Shown: piece after piece, positions 49,701 through 62,600 of the stretch
Position numbering within the stretch: the first letter of the stretch is position 1
Layout of the letters: each line of letters starts with the position of its first letter
Assembly: GCF_021018805.1 (NCBI RefSeq)
Contig: NW_026961106.1
Span: 1 to 64,000, forward strand
Direction: 5' to 3'
Source: Prinia subflava
Lineage: Eukaryota; Chordata; Aves; Passeriformes; Cisticolidae
DNA: 64,000 bases
Position numbers and translations under genes: made by a program
The notes under the pieces: generated by a model
Seen by the model: only the letters and a program-made list of their open reading frames with translations
What the model was told of the DNA's origin: nothing
The model's database searches: none

Positions 49701-52700
49701 TGGCCAGGTGAGTTTAGTTTCCCATGGAAAAGGGCCAACGTTCGTGTCCACCACCCTCATCCGGCCACCTCGGCTTCAGCCTGCAAAAATGCCGTGGCAT
49801 TCAAGATTTCTCCCACATGCAAGATGCCACATTTTGGAACTCAGGCTGCTTTTGGAGTGCCAAATGTCTCCCACAATCTGACACCAGGAACATGGCCAGG
49901 TGAGTTTAGTTTCCCATGGAAAAGCACCACCGTTCGTGTCCACCACCCTCATCCGGCCACCTCGGCTTCAGCCTGCAAAAATGCCGTGATATTCAAGATT
50001 TCTCCCAGATGCAAGATGCCACATTTTGGAACTCGGGCTGCTTTTGGAGTGCCAAATGTCTCCCACAATCTGACACCAGGAACATGGCCAGGTGAGTTTA
50101 GTTTCCCATGGAAAAGGGCCACCGTTCGTGTCCACCACGGTCATCAGGCCACCTCCGATTCAGCCTGCAAAAATGCCGTGGCATTCAAGATTTCTCCCAC
50201 ATGCAAGATGCCACATTTTGGAACTCGGGCTGCTTTTGGAGTGCCAAATGTCTCCCACAATCTGACACCAGGAACATGGGCAGGTGAGTTTAGTTTCCCA
50301 TGGAAAAGGGCCACCGTTCGTGTCCACCACCCTCATCCGGCCACCTCGGTTTCAGCCTGCAAAAATGCCGTGATATTCAAGATTTCTCCCAGATGCAAGA
50401 TGCCACATTTTGGAACTCGGGCTGCTTTTGGAGTGCCAAATGTCTCCCACAATCTGACACCAGGAACATGGCCAGGTGAGTTTAGTTTCCCATGGAAAAG
50501 GGCCACCGTTCGTGTCCACCACCCTCATCCGGCCACCTCAGCTTCGGCCTGCAAAAATGCCGTGATATTCAAGATTTCTCCCAGATGCAAGATGCCACAT
50601 TTTGGAACTCGGGCTGCTTTTCGAGTGCTAAATGTCTCCCACAATCTGACACCAGGAACATGGCCAGGTGAGTTTAGTTTCCCATGGAAAAGGGCCACCG
50701 TTCGTGTCCACCACCCTCATCCGGACACCTCGGCTTCAGCCTGCAAAAATGCCGTGATATTCAAGATTTCTCCCACATGCAAGATGCCACATTTTGGAAC
50801 TCGGGCTGCTTTTGGAGTGCCAAATGTCTCCCACAATCTGACACCAGGAACATGGCCAGGTGAGTTTAGTTTCCCATGGAAAAGGGCCACCGTTCGTGTC
50901 CACCACCCTCATCCGGCCACCTCGGCTTCAGCCTGCAAAAATGGCGTGATATTCAAGATTTCTCCCAGATGCAAGATGCCACATTTTGGAACTCGGGCTG
51001 CTTTTGGAGTGCCAAATGTCTCCCACAATCTGACACCAGGAACATGGCCAGGTGAGTTTAGTTTCCCATGGAAAAGGGCCACCGTTCGTGTCCACCACCC
51101 TCATCCGGCCACCTCGGCTTCGGCCTAAAAAAATGCCGTGATATTCAAGATTTCTCCCAGATGCAAGATGCCACATTTTGGAACTCGGGCTGCTTTTGGA
51201 GTGCCAAATGTCTCCCACAATCTGACACCAGGAACATGGCCAGGTGAGTTTAGTTTCCCATGGAAAAGGGCCACCGTTCGTGTCCACCACCCTCATCCGG
51301 CCACCTCGGCTTCAGCCTGCAAAAATGCCGTGATATTCAAGATTTCTCCCAGATGCAAGATGCCACATTTTAAAACTCGGGCTGCTTTTGGAGTGCCAAA
51401 TGTCTCCCACAATCTGACACCAGGAACATGGCCAGGTGAGTTTAGTTTCCCATGGAAAAGGGCCACCGTTCGTGTCCACCACCCTCATCCGGCCACCTCG
51501 GCTTCAGCCTGCAAAAATGCCGTGATATTCAAGATTTCTCCCAGATGCAAGATGCCACATTTTAAAACTCGGGCTGCTTTTGGAGTGCCAAATGTCTCCC
51601 ACAATCTGACACCAGGAACATGGCCAGGTGAGTTTAGTTTCCCATGGAAAAGGGCCACCGTTCGTGTCCACCACCCTCATCCGGCCACCTCGGCTTCAGC
51701 CTGCAAAAATGCCGTGATATTCAAGATTTCTCCCAGATGCAAGATGCCACATTTTGGAACTCGAGCTGCTTTTGGAGTGCCAAATGTCTCCCACAATCTG
51801 ACACCAGGAACATGGCCAGGTGAGTTTAGTTTCCCATGGAAAAGGGCCACCGTTCGTGTCCACCACCCTCATCCGGACACCTCGGCTTCAGCCTGCAAAA
51901 ATGCCGTGATATTCAAGATTTCTCCCACATGCAAGATGCCACATTTTGGAACTCGGGCTGCTTTTGGAGTGCCAAATGTCTCCCACAATCTGACACCAGG
52001 AACATGGCCAGGTGAGTTTAGTTTCCCATGGAAAAGGGCCACCGTTCGTGTCCACCACCCTCATCCGGCCACCTCGGCTTCAGCCTGCAAAAATGCCGTG
52101 ATATTCAAGATTTCTCCCAGATGCAAGATGCCACATTTTGGAACTCGGGCTGCTTTTGGAGTGCCAAATGTCTCCCACAATCTGACACCAGGAACATGGC
52201 CAGGTGAGTTTAGTTTCCCATGGAAAAGGGCCACCGTTCGTGTCCACCACCCTCATCCGGCCACCTCGGCTTCGGCCTAAAAAAATGCCGTGATATTCAA
52301 GATTTCTCCCAGATGCAAGATGCCACATTTTGGAACTCGGGCTGCTTTTGGAGTGCCAAATGTCTCCCACAATCTGACACCAGGAACATGGCCAGGTGAG
52401 TTTAGTTTCCCATGGAAAAGGGCCACCGTTCGTGTCCACCACCCTCATCCGGCCACCTCGGCTTCAGCCTGCAAAAATGCCGTGATATTCAAGATTTCTC
52501 CCAGATGCAAGATGCCACATTTTGGAACTCGGGCTGCTTTTGGAGTGCCAAATGTCTCCCACAATCTGACACCAGGAACATGGCCAGGTGAGTTTAGTTT
52601 CCCATGGAAAAGGGCCACCGTTCGTGTCCACCACCCTCATCCGGCCACCTCAGCTTCGGCCTGCAAAAATGCCGTGATATTCAAGATTTCTCCCAGATGC

Positions 52701-55700
52701 AAGATGCCACATTTTGGAACTCGGGCTGCTTTTCGAGTGCTAAATGTCTCCCACAATCTGACACCAGGAACATGGCCAGGTGAGTTTAGTTTCCCATGGA
52801 AAAGGGCCACCGTTCGTGTCCACCACCCTCATCCGGACACCTCGGCTTCAGCCTGCAAAAATGCCGTGATATTCAAGATTTCTCCCACATGCAAGATGCC
52901 ACATTTTGGAACTCGGGCTGCTTTTGGAGTGCCAAATGTCTCCCACAATCTGACACCAGGAACATGGCCAGGTGAGTTTAGTTTCCCATGGAAAAGGGCC
53001 ACCGTTCGTGTCCACCACCCTCATCCGGCCACCTCGGCTTCAGCCTGCAAAAATGCCGTGATATTCAAGATTTCTCCCAGATGCAAGATGCCACATTTTG
53101 GAACTCGGGCTGCTTTTGGAGTGCCAAATGTCTCCCACAATCTGACACCAGGAACATGTCCAGGTGAGTTTAGTTTCCCATGGAAAAGGGCCACCGTTCG
53201 TGTCCACCACCCTCATCCGGCCACCTCGGCTTCGGCCTAAAAAAATGCCGTGATATTCAAGATTTCTCCCAGATGCAAGATGCCACATTTTGGAACTCGG
53301 GCTGCTTTTGGAGTGCCAAATGTCTCCCACAATCTGACACCAGGAACATGGCCAGGTGAGTTTAGTTTCCCATGGAAAAGGGCCACCGTTCGTGTCCACC
53401 ACCCTCATCCGGCCACCTCGGCTTCAGCCTGCAAAAATGCCGTGATATTCAAGATTTCTCCCAGATGCAAGATGCCACATTTTAAAACTCGGGCTGCTTT
53501 TGGAGTGCCAAATGTCTCCCACAATCTGACACCAGGAACATGGCCAGGTGAGTTTAGTTTCCCATGGAAAAGGGCCACCGTTCGTGTCCACCACCCTCAT
53601 CCGGACACCTCGGCTTCAGCCTGCAAAAATGCCGTGATATTCAAGATTTCTCCCACATGCAAGATGCCACATTTTGGAACTCGGGCTGCTTTTGGAGTGC
53701 CAAATGTCTCCCACAATCTGACACCAGGAACATGGCCAGGTGAGTTTAGTTTCCCATGGAAAAGGGCCACCGTTCGTGTCCACCACCCTCATCCGGCCAC
53801 CTCGGCTTCAGCCTGCAAAAATGCCGTGATATTCAAGATTTCTCCCAGATGCAAGATGCCACATTTTGGAACTCGGGCTGCTTTTGGAGTGCCAAATGTC
53901 TCCCACAATCTGACACCAGGAACATGGCCAGGTGAGTTTAGTTTCCCATGGAAAAGGGCCACCGTTCGTGTCCACCACCCTCATCCGGCCACCTCGGCTT
54001 CGGCCTAAAAAAATGCCGTGATATTCAAGATTTCTCCCAGATGCAAGATGCCACATTTTGGAACTCGGGCTGCTTTTGGAGTGCCAAATGTCTCCCACAA
54101 TCTGACACCAGGAACATGGCCAGGTGAGTTTAGTTTCCCATGGAAAAGGGCCACCGTTCGTGTCCACCACCCTCATCCGGCCACCTCGGCTTCAGCCTGC
54201 AAAAATGCCGTGATATTCAAGATTTCTCCCAGATGCAAGATGCCACATTTTAAAACTCGGGCTGCTTTTGGAGTGCCAAATGTCTCCCACAATCTGACAC
54301 CAGGAACATGGCCAGGTGAGTTTAGTTTCCCATGGAAAAGGGCCACCGTTCGTGTCCACCACCCTCATCCGGCCACCTCGGCTTCAGCCTGCAAAAATGC
54401 CGTGATATTCAAGATTTCTCCCAGATGCAAGATGCCACATTTTAAAACTCGGGCTGCTTTTGGAGTGCCAAATGTCTCCCACAATCTGACACCAGGAACA
54501 TGGCCAGGTGAGTTTAGTTTCCCATGGAAAAGGGCCACCGTTCGTGTCCACCACCCTCATCCGGCCACCTCGGCTTCAGCCTGCAAAAATGCCGTGATAT
54601 TCAAGATTTCTCCCAGATGCAAGATGCCACATTTTGGAACTCGGGCTGCTTTTGGAGTGCCAAATGTCTCCCACAATCTGACACCAGGAACATGGCCAGG
54701 TGAGTTTAGTTTCCCATGGAAAAGGGCCACCGTTCGTGTCCACCACCCTCATCCGGCCACCTCGGCTTCAGCCTGCAAAAATGCCGTGGTATTCAAGATT
54801 TCTCCCACATGCAAGATGCCACATTTTGGAACTCGGGCTGCTTTTGGAGTGCCAAATGTCTCCCACAATCTGACACCAGGAACATGGCCAGGTGAGTTTA
54901 GTTTCCCATGGAAAAGCACCACCGTTCGTGTCCACCACCCTCATCCGGCCACCTCGGCTTCAGCCTGCAAAAATGCCGTGATATTCAAGATTTCTCCCAG
55001 ATGCAAGATGCCACATTTTGGAACTCGGGCTGCTTTTGGAGTGCCAAATGTCTCCCACAATCTGACACCAGGAACATGGCCAGGTGAGTTTAGTTTCCCA
55101 TGGAAAAGGGCCACCGTTCGTGTCCACCACCCTCATCCGGCCACCTCGGCTTCAGCCTGCAAAAATGCCGTGATATTCAAGATTTCTCCCACATGCAAGA
55201 TGCCACATTTTGGAACTCGGGCTGCTTTTGGAGTGCCAAATGTCTCCCACAATCTGACACCAGGAACATGGCCAGGTGAGTTTAGTTTCCCATGGAAAAG
55301 GGCCACCGTTCGTGTCCACCACCCTCATCCGGCCACCTCGGCTTCAGCCTGCAAAAATGCCGTGGCATTCAAGATTTCTCCCAGATGCAAGATGCCACAT
55401 TTTGGAACTCGGGCTGCTTTTCGAGTGCTAAATGTCTCCCACAATCTGACACCAGGAACATGGCCAGGTGAGTTTAGTTTCCCATGGAAAAGGGCCACCG
55501 TTCGTGTCCACCACCCTCATCCGGACACCTCGGCTTCAGCCTGCAAAAATGCCGTGATATTCAAGATTTCTCCCAGATGCAAGATGCCACATTTTGGAAC
55601 TCGGGCTGCTTTTGGAGTGCCAAATGTCTCCCACAATCTGACACCAGGAACATGGCCAGGTGAGTTTAGTTTCCCATGGAAAAGGGCCACCGTTCGTGTC

Positions 55701-56696
55701 CACCACCCTCATCCGGCCACCTCGGCTTCAGCCTGCAAAAATGCCGTGATATTCAAGATTTCTCCCAGATGCAAGATGCCACATTTTGGAACTCAGGCTG
55801 CTTTTGGAGTGCCAAATGTCTCCCACAATCTGACACCAGGAACATGGCCAGGTGAGTTTAGTTTCCCATGGAAAAGGGCCACCGTTCGTGTCCACCACCC
55901 TCATCCGGCCACCTCGGCTTCGGCCTGCAAAAGTGCCGTGATATTCAAGATTTCTCCCAGATGCAAGATGCCACATTGTGGAACTCGGGCTGCTTTTGGA
56001 GTGCCAAATGTCTCCCACAATCTGACACCAGGAACATGGCCAGGTGAGTTTAGTTTCCCATGGAAAAGGGCCACCGTTCGTGTCCACCACCCTCATCCGG
56101 CCACCTCGGCTTCAGCCTGCAAAAATGCCGTGATATTCAAGATTTCTCCCAGATGCAAGATGCCACATTTTAAAACTCGGGCTGCTTTTGGAGTGCCAAA
56201 TGTCTCCCACAATCTGACACCAGGAACATGGCCAGGTGAGTTTAGTTTCCCATGGAAAAGGGCCACCGTTCGTGTCCACCACCCTCATCCGGACACCTCG
56301 GCTTCAGCCTGCAAAAATGCCGTGATATTCAAGATTTCTCCCCACATGCAAGATGCCACATTTTGGAACTCGGGCTGCTTTTGGAGTGCCAAATGTCTCC
56401 CACAATCTGACACCAGGAACATGGCCAGGTGAGTTTAGTTTCCCATGGAAAAGGGCCACCGTTCGTGTCCACCACCCTCATCCGGCCACCTCGGCTTCAG
56501 CCTGCAAAAATGCCGTGATATTCAAGATTTCTCCCAGATGCAAGATGCCACATTTTGGAACTCGGGCTGCTTTTGGAGTGCCAAATGTCTCCCACAATCT
56601 GACACCAGGAACATGGCCAGGTGAGTTTAGTTTCCCATGGAAAAGGGCCACCGTTCGTGTCCACCACCCTCATCCGGCCACCTCGGCTTCGGCCTA
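46710..56696 (+). repeat. Block E: nested HOR series ending in a TAA monomer
   Basis: The variant GCCTAAAAAAATGCC (consensus GCCTGCAAAAATGCC) puts TAA at 46710, 49398, 51126, 52278, 53238, 54006 and 56695. Steps are 14, 9, 6, 5, 4 and 14 monomers, with one extra base in the last. The shorter units share their first monomers (plain, then TTTTAAAACTCGGG in three of them) and their last three (CCGGACACC with CCCACATG, plain, TAA monomer), and differ by loss of inner monomers. No indel is seen until 56341. Confidence 0.85.
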
Positions 56697-59600
56697 AAAA
56701 AATGCCGTGATATTCAAGATTTCTCCCAGATGCAAGATGCCACATTTTGGAACTCGGGCTGCTTTTGGAGTGCCAAATGTCTCCCACAATCTGACACCAG
56801 GAACATGGCCAGGTGAGTTTAGTTTCCCATGGAAAAGGGCCACCGTTCGTGTCCACCACCCTCATCCCGGCCACCTCGGCTTCAGCCTGCAAAAATGCCG
56901 TGATATTCAAGATTTCTCCCAGATGCAAGATGCCACATTTTAAAACTCGGGCTGCTTTTGGAGTGCCAAATGTCTCCCACAATCTGACACCAGGAAACAT
57001 GGCCAGGTGAGTTTAGTTTCCCATGGAAAAGGGCCACCGTTCGTGTCCACCACCCTCATCCGGCCACCTCGGCTTCAGCCTGCAAAAATGCCGTGATATT
57101 CAAGATTTCTCCCAGATGCAAGATGCCACATTTTAAAACTCGGGCTGCTTTTGGAGTGCCAAATGTCTCCCACAATCTGACACCAGGAACATGGCCAGGT
57201 GAGTTTAGTTTCCCATGGCAAAAGGGCCACCGTTCGTGTCCACCACCCTCATCCGGCCACCTCGGCTTCAGCCTGCAAAAATGCCGTGATATTCAAGATT
57301 TCTCCCAGATGCAAGATGCCACATTTTGGAACTCGGGCTGCTTTTGGAGTGCCAAAATGTCTCCCACAATCTGACACCAGGAACATGGCCAGGTGAGTTT
57401 AGTTTCCCATGGAAAAGGGCCACCGTTCGTGTCCACCACCCTCATCCGGCCACCTCGGCTTCAGCCTGCAAAAATGCCGTGGCATTCAAGATTTCTCCCA
57501 CATGCAAGATGCCACATTTTGGAACTCGGGCTGCTTTTGGAGTGCCAAATGTCTCCCACAATCTGACACCAGGAACATGGCCAGGTGAGTTTAGTTTCCC
57601 ATGGAAAAGCACCACCGTTCGTGTCCACCACCCTCATCCGGCCACCTCGGCTTCAGCCTGCAAAAATGCCGTGATATTCAAGATTTCTCCCAGATGCAAG
57701 ATGCCACATTTTGGAACTCGGGCTGCTTTTGGAGTGCCAAATGTCTCCCACAATCTGACACCAGGAACATGGCCAGGTGAGTTTAGTTTCCCATGGAAAA
57801 GGGCCACCGTTCGTGTCCACCACCCTCATCCGGCCACCTCGGCTTCAGCCTGCAAAAATGCCGTGATATTCAAGATTTCTCCCACATGCAAGATGCCACA
57901 TTTTGGAACTCGGGCTGCTTTTGGAGTGCCAAATGTCTCCCACAATCTGACACCAGGAACATGGCCAGGTGAGTTTAGTTTCCCATGGAAAAGGGCCACC
58001 GTTCGTGTCCACCACCCTCATCCGGCCACCTCGGCTTCAGCCTGCAAAAATGCCGTGGCATTCAAGATTTCTCCCAGATGCAAGATGCCACATTTTGGAA
58101 CTCGGGCTGCTTTTCGAGTGCTAAATGTCTCCCACAATCTGACACCAGGAACATGGCCAGGTGAGTTTAGTTTCCCATGGAAAAGGGCCACTGTTCGTGT
58201 CCACCACCCTCATCCGGACACCTCGGCTTCAGCCTGCAAAAATGCCGTGATATTCAAGATTTCTCCCAGATGCAAGATGCCACATTTTGGAACTCGGGCT
58301 GCTTTTGGAGTGCCAAATGTCTCCCACAATCTGACACCCAGGAACATGGCCAGGTGAGTTTAGTTTCCCATGGAAAAGGGCCACCGTTCGTGTCCACCAC
58401 CCTCATCCGGCCACCTCGGCTTCAGCCTGCAAAAATGCCGTGATATTCAAGATTTCTCCCAGATGCAAGATGCCACATTTTGGAACTCAGGCTGCTTTTG
58501 GAGTGCCAAATGTCTCCCACAATCTGACACCAGGAACATGGCCAGGTGAGTTTAGTTTCCCATGGAAAAGGGCCACCGTTCGTGTCCACCACCCTCATCC
58601 GGCCACCTCGGCTTCGGCCTGCAAAAGTGCCGTGATATTCAAGATTTCTCCCAGATGCAAGATGCCACATTGTGGAACTCGGGCTGCTTTTGGAGTGCCA
58701 AATGTCTCCCACAATCTGACACCAGGAACATGGCCAGGTGAGTTTAGTTTCCCATGGAAAAGGGCCACCGTTCGTGTCCACCACCCTCATCCGGCCCACC
58801 TCGGCTTCAGCCTGCAAAAATGCCGTGATATTCAAGATTTCTCCCAGATGCAAGATGCCACATTTTAAAACTCGGGCTGCTTTTGGAGTGCCAAATGTCT
58901 CCCACAATCTGACACCAGGAACATGGCCAGGTGAGTTTAGTTTCCCATGGAAAAGGGCCACCGTTCGTGTCCACCACCCTCATCCGGCCACCTCGGCTTC
59001 AGCCTGCAAAAATGCCGTGATATTCAAGATTTCTCCCAGATGCAAGATGCCACATTTTGGAACTCGGGCTGCTTTTGGAGTGCCAAATGTCTCCCACAAT
59101 CTGACACCAGGAACATGGCCAGGTGAGTTTAGTTTTCCCATGGAAAAGGGCCACCGTTCGTGTCCACCACCCTCATCCGGCCACCTCGGCTTCAGCCTGC
59201 AAAAATGCCGTGATATTCAAGATTTCTCCCAGATGCAAGATGCCACATTTTGGAACTCGGGCTGCTTTTGGAGTGCCAAATGTCTCCCACAATCTGACAC
59301 CAGGAACATGGCCAGGTGAGTTTAGTTTCCCATGGAAAAGGGCCACCGTTCGTGTCCACCACCCTCATCCGGCCACCTCGGCTTCAGCCTGCAAAAATGC
59401 CGTGGCATTCAAGATTTCTCCCACATGCAAGATGCCACATTTTGGAACTCGGGCTGCTTTTGGAGTGCCAAATGTCTCCCACAATCTGACACCAGGAACA
59501 TGGCCAGGTGAGTTTAGTTTCCCCATGGAAAAGGGCCACCGTTCGTGTCCACCACCCTCATCCGGCCACCTCGGCTTCAGCCTGCAAAAATGCCGTGATA

Positions 59601-62600
59601 TTCAAGATTTCTCCCAGATGCAAGATGCCACATTTTGGAACTCGGGCTGCTTTTGGAGTGCCAAATGTCTCCCACAATCTGACACCAGGAACATGGCCAG
59701 GTGAGTTTAGTTTCCCATGGAAAAGGGCCACCGTTCGTGTCCACCACCCTCATCCGGCCACCTCGGCTTCAGCCTGCAAAAATGCCGTGATATTCAAGAT
59801 TTCTCCCACATGCAAGATGCCACATTTTGGAACTCGGGCTGCTTTTGGAGTGCCAAATGTCTCCCACAATCTGACACCAGGAACATGGCCAGGTGAGTTT
59901 AGTTTCCCATGGAAAAGGGCCACCGTTCGTGTCCACCACCCTCATCCGGCCACCTCGGCTTCAGCCTGCAAAAATGCCGTGGCATTCAAGATTTCTCCCA
60001 GATGCAAGATGCCACATTTTGGAACTCGGGCTGCTTTTCGAGTGCTAAATGTCTCCCACAATCTGACACCAGGAACATGGCCAGGTGAGTTTAGTTTCCC
60101 ATGGAAAAGGGCCACTGTTCGTGTCCACCACCCTCATCCGGACACCTCGGCTTCAGCCTGCAAAAATGCCGTGATATTCAAGATTTCTCCCAGATGCAAG
60201 ATGCCACATTTTGGAACTCGGGCTGCTTTTGGAGTGCCAAATGTCTCCCACAATCTGACACCAGGAACATGGCCAGGTGAGTTTAGTTTCCCATGGAAAA
60301 GGGCCACCGTTCGTGTCCACCACCCTCATCCGGCCACCTCGGCTTCAGCCTGCAAAAATGCCGTGATATTCAAGATTTCTCCCAGATGCAAGATGCCACA
60401 TTTTGGAACTCAGGCTGCTTTTGGAGTGCCAAATGTCTCCCACAATCTGACACCAGGAACATGGCCAGGTGAGTTTAGTTTCCCATGGAAAAGGGCCACC
60501 GTTCGTGTCCACCACCCTCATCCGGCCACCTCGGCTTCGGCCTGCAAAAGTGCCGTGATATTCAAGATTTCTCCCAGATGCAAGATGCCACATTGTGGAA
60601 CTCGGGCTGCTTTTGGAGTGCCAAATGTCTCCCACAATCTGACACCAGGAACATGGCCAGGTGAGTTTAGTTTCCCATGGAAAAGGGCCACCGTTCGTGT
60701 CCACCACCCTCATCCGGCCACCTCGGCTTCAGCCTGCAAAAATGCCGTGATATTCAAGATTTCTCCCAGATGCAAGATGCCACATTTTAAAACTCGGGCT
60801 GCTTTTGGAGTGCCAAATGTCTCCCACAATCTGACACCAGGAACATGGCCAGGTGAGTTTAGTTTCCCATGGAAAAGGGCCACCGTTCGTGTCCACCACC
60901 CTCATCCGGCCACCTCGGCTTCAGCCTGCAAAAATGCCGTGATATTCAAGATTTCTCCCAGATGCAAGATGCCACATTTTGGAACTCGGGCTGCTTTTGG
61001 AGTGCCAAATGTCTCCCACAATCTGACACCAGGAACATGGCCAGGTGAGTTTAGTTTCCCATGGAAAAGGGCCACCGTTCGTGTCCACCACCCTCATCCG
61101 GCCACCTCGGCTTCAGCCTGCAAAAATGCCGTGATATTCAAGATTTCTCCCAGATGCAAGATGCCACATTTTGGAACTCGGGCTGCTTTTGGAGTGCCAA
61201 ATGTCTCCCACAATCTGACACCAGGAACATGGCCAGGTGAGTTTAGTTTCCCATGGAAAAGGGCCACCGTTCGTGTCCACCACCCTCATCCGGCCACCTC
61301 GGCTTCAGCCTGCAAAAATGCCGTGGCATTCAAGATTTCTCCCCACATGCAAGATGCCACATTTTGGAACTCGGGCTGCTTTTGGAGTGCCAAATGTCTC
61401 CCACAATCTGACACCAGGAACATGGCCAGGTGAGTTTAGTTTCCCATGGAAAAGCACCACCGTTCGTGTCCACCACCCTCATCCGGCCACCTCGGCTTCA
61501 GCCTGCAAAAATGCCGTGATATTCAAGATTTCTCCCAGATGCAAGATGCCACATTTTGGAACTCAGGCTGCTTTTGGAGTGCCAAATGTCTCCCACAATC
61601 TGACACCAGGAACATGGCCAGGTGAGTTTAGTTTCCCATGGAAAAGGGCCACCGTTCGTGTCCACCACCCTCATCCGGCCACCTCGGCTTCGGCCTGCAA
61701 AAGTGCCGTGATATTCAAGATTTCTCCCAGATGCAAGATGCCACATTGTGGAACTCGGGCTGCTTTTGGAGTGCCAAATGTCTCCCACAATCTGACACCA
61801 GGAACATGGCCAGGTGAGTTTAGTTTCCCATGGAAAAGGGCCACCGTTCGTGTCCACCACCCTCATCCGGCCACCTCGGCTTCAGCCTGCAAAAATGCCG
61901 TGATATTCAAGATTTCTCCCAGATGCAAGATGCCACATTTTAAAACTCGGGCTGCTTTTGGAGTGCCCAAATGTCTCCCACAATCTGACACCAGGAACAT
62001 GGCCAGGTGAGTTTAGTTTCCCATGGAAAAGGGCCACCGTTCGTGTCCACCACCCTCATCCGGCCACCTCGGCTTCAGCCTGCAAAAATGCCGTGATATT
62101 CAAGATTTCTCCCAGATGCAAGATGCCACATTTTGGAACTCGGGCTGCTTTTGGAGTGCCAAATGTCTCCCACAATCTGACACCAGGAACATGGCCAGGT
62201 GAGTTTAGTTTCCCATGGAAAAGGGCCACCGTTCGTGTCCACCACCCTCATCCGGCCACCTCGGCTTCAGCCTGCAAAAATGCCGTGATATTCAAGATTT
62301 CTCCCAGATGCAAGATGCCACATTTTGGAACTCGGGCTGCTTTTCGAGTGCCAAATGTCTCCCACAATCTGACACCAGGAACATGGCCAGGTGAGTTTAG
62401 TTTCCCATGGAAAAGGGCCACCGTTCGTGTCCACCACCCTCATCCGGCCACCTCGGCTTCAGCCTGCAAAAATGCCGTGGCATTCAAGATTTCTCCCACA
62501 TGCAAGATGCCACATTTTGGAACTCGGGCTGCTTTTGGAGTGCCAAATGTCTCCCACAATCTGACACCAGGAACATGGCCAGGTGAGTTTAGTTTCCCAT

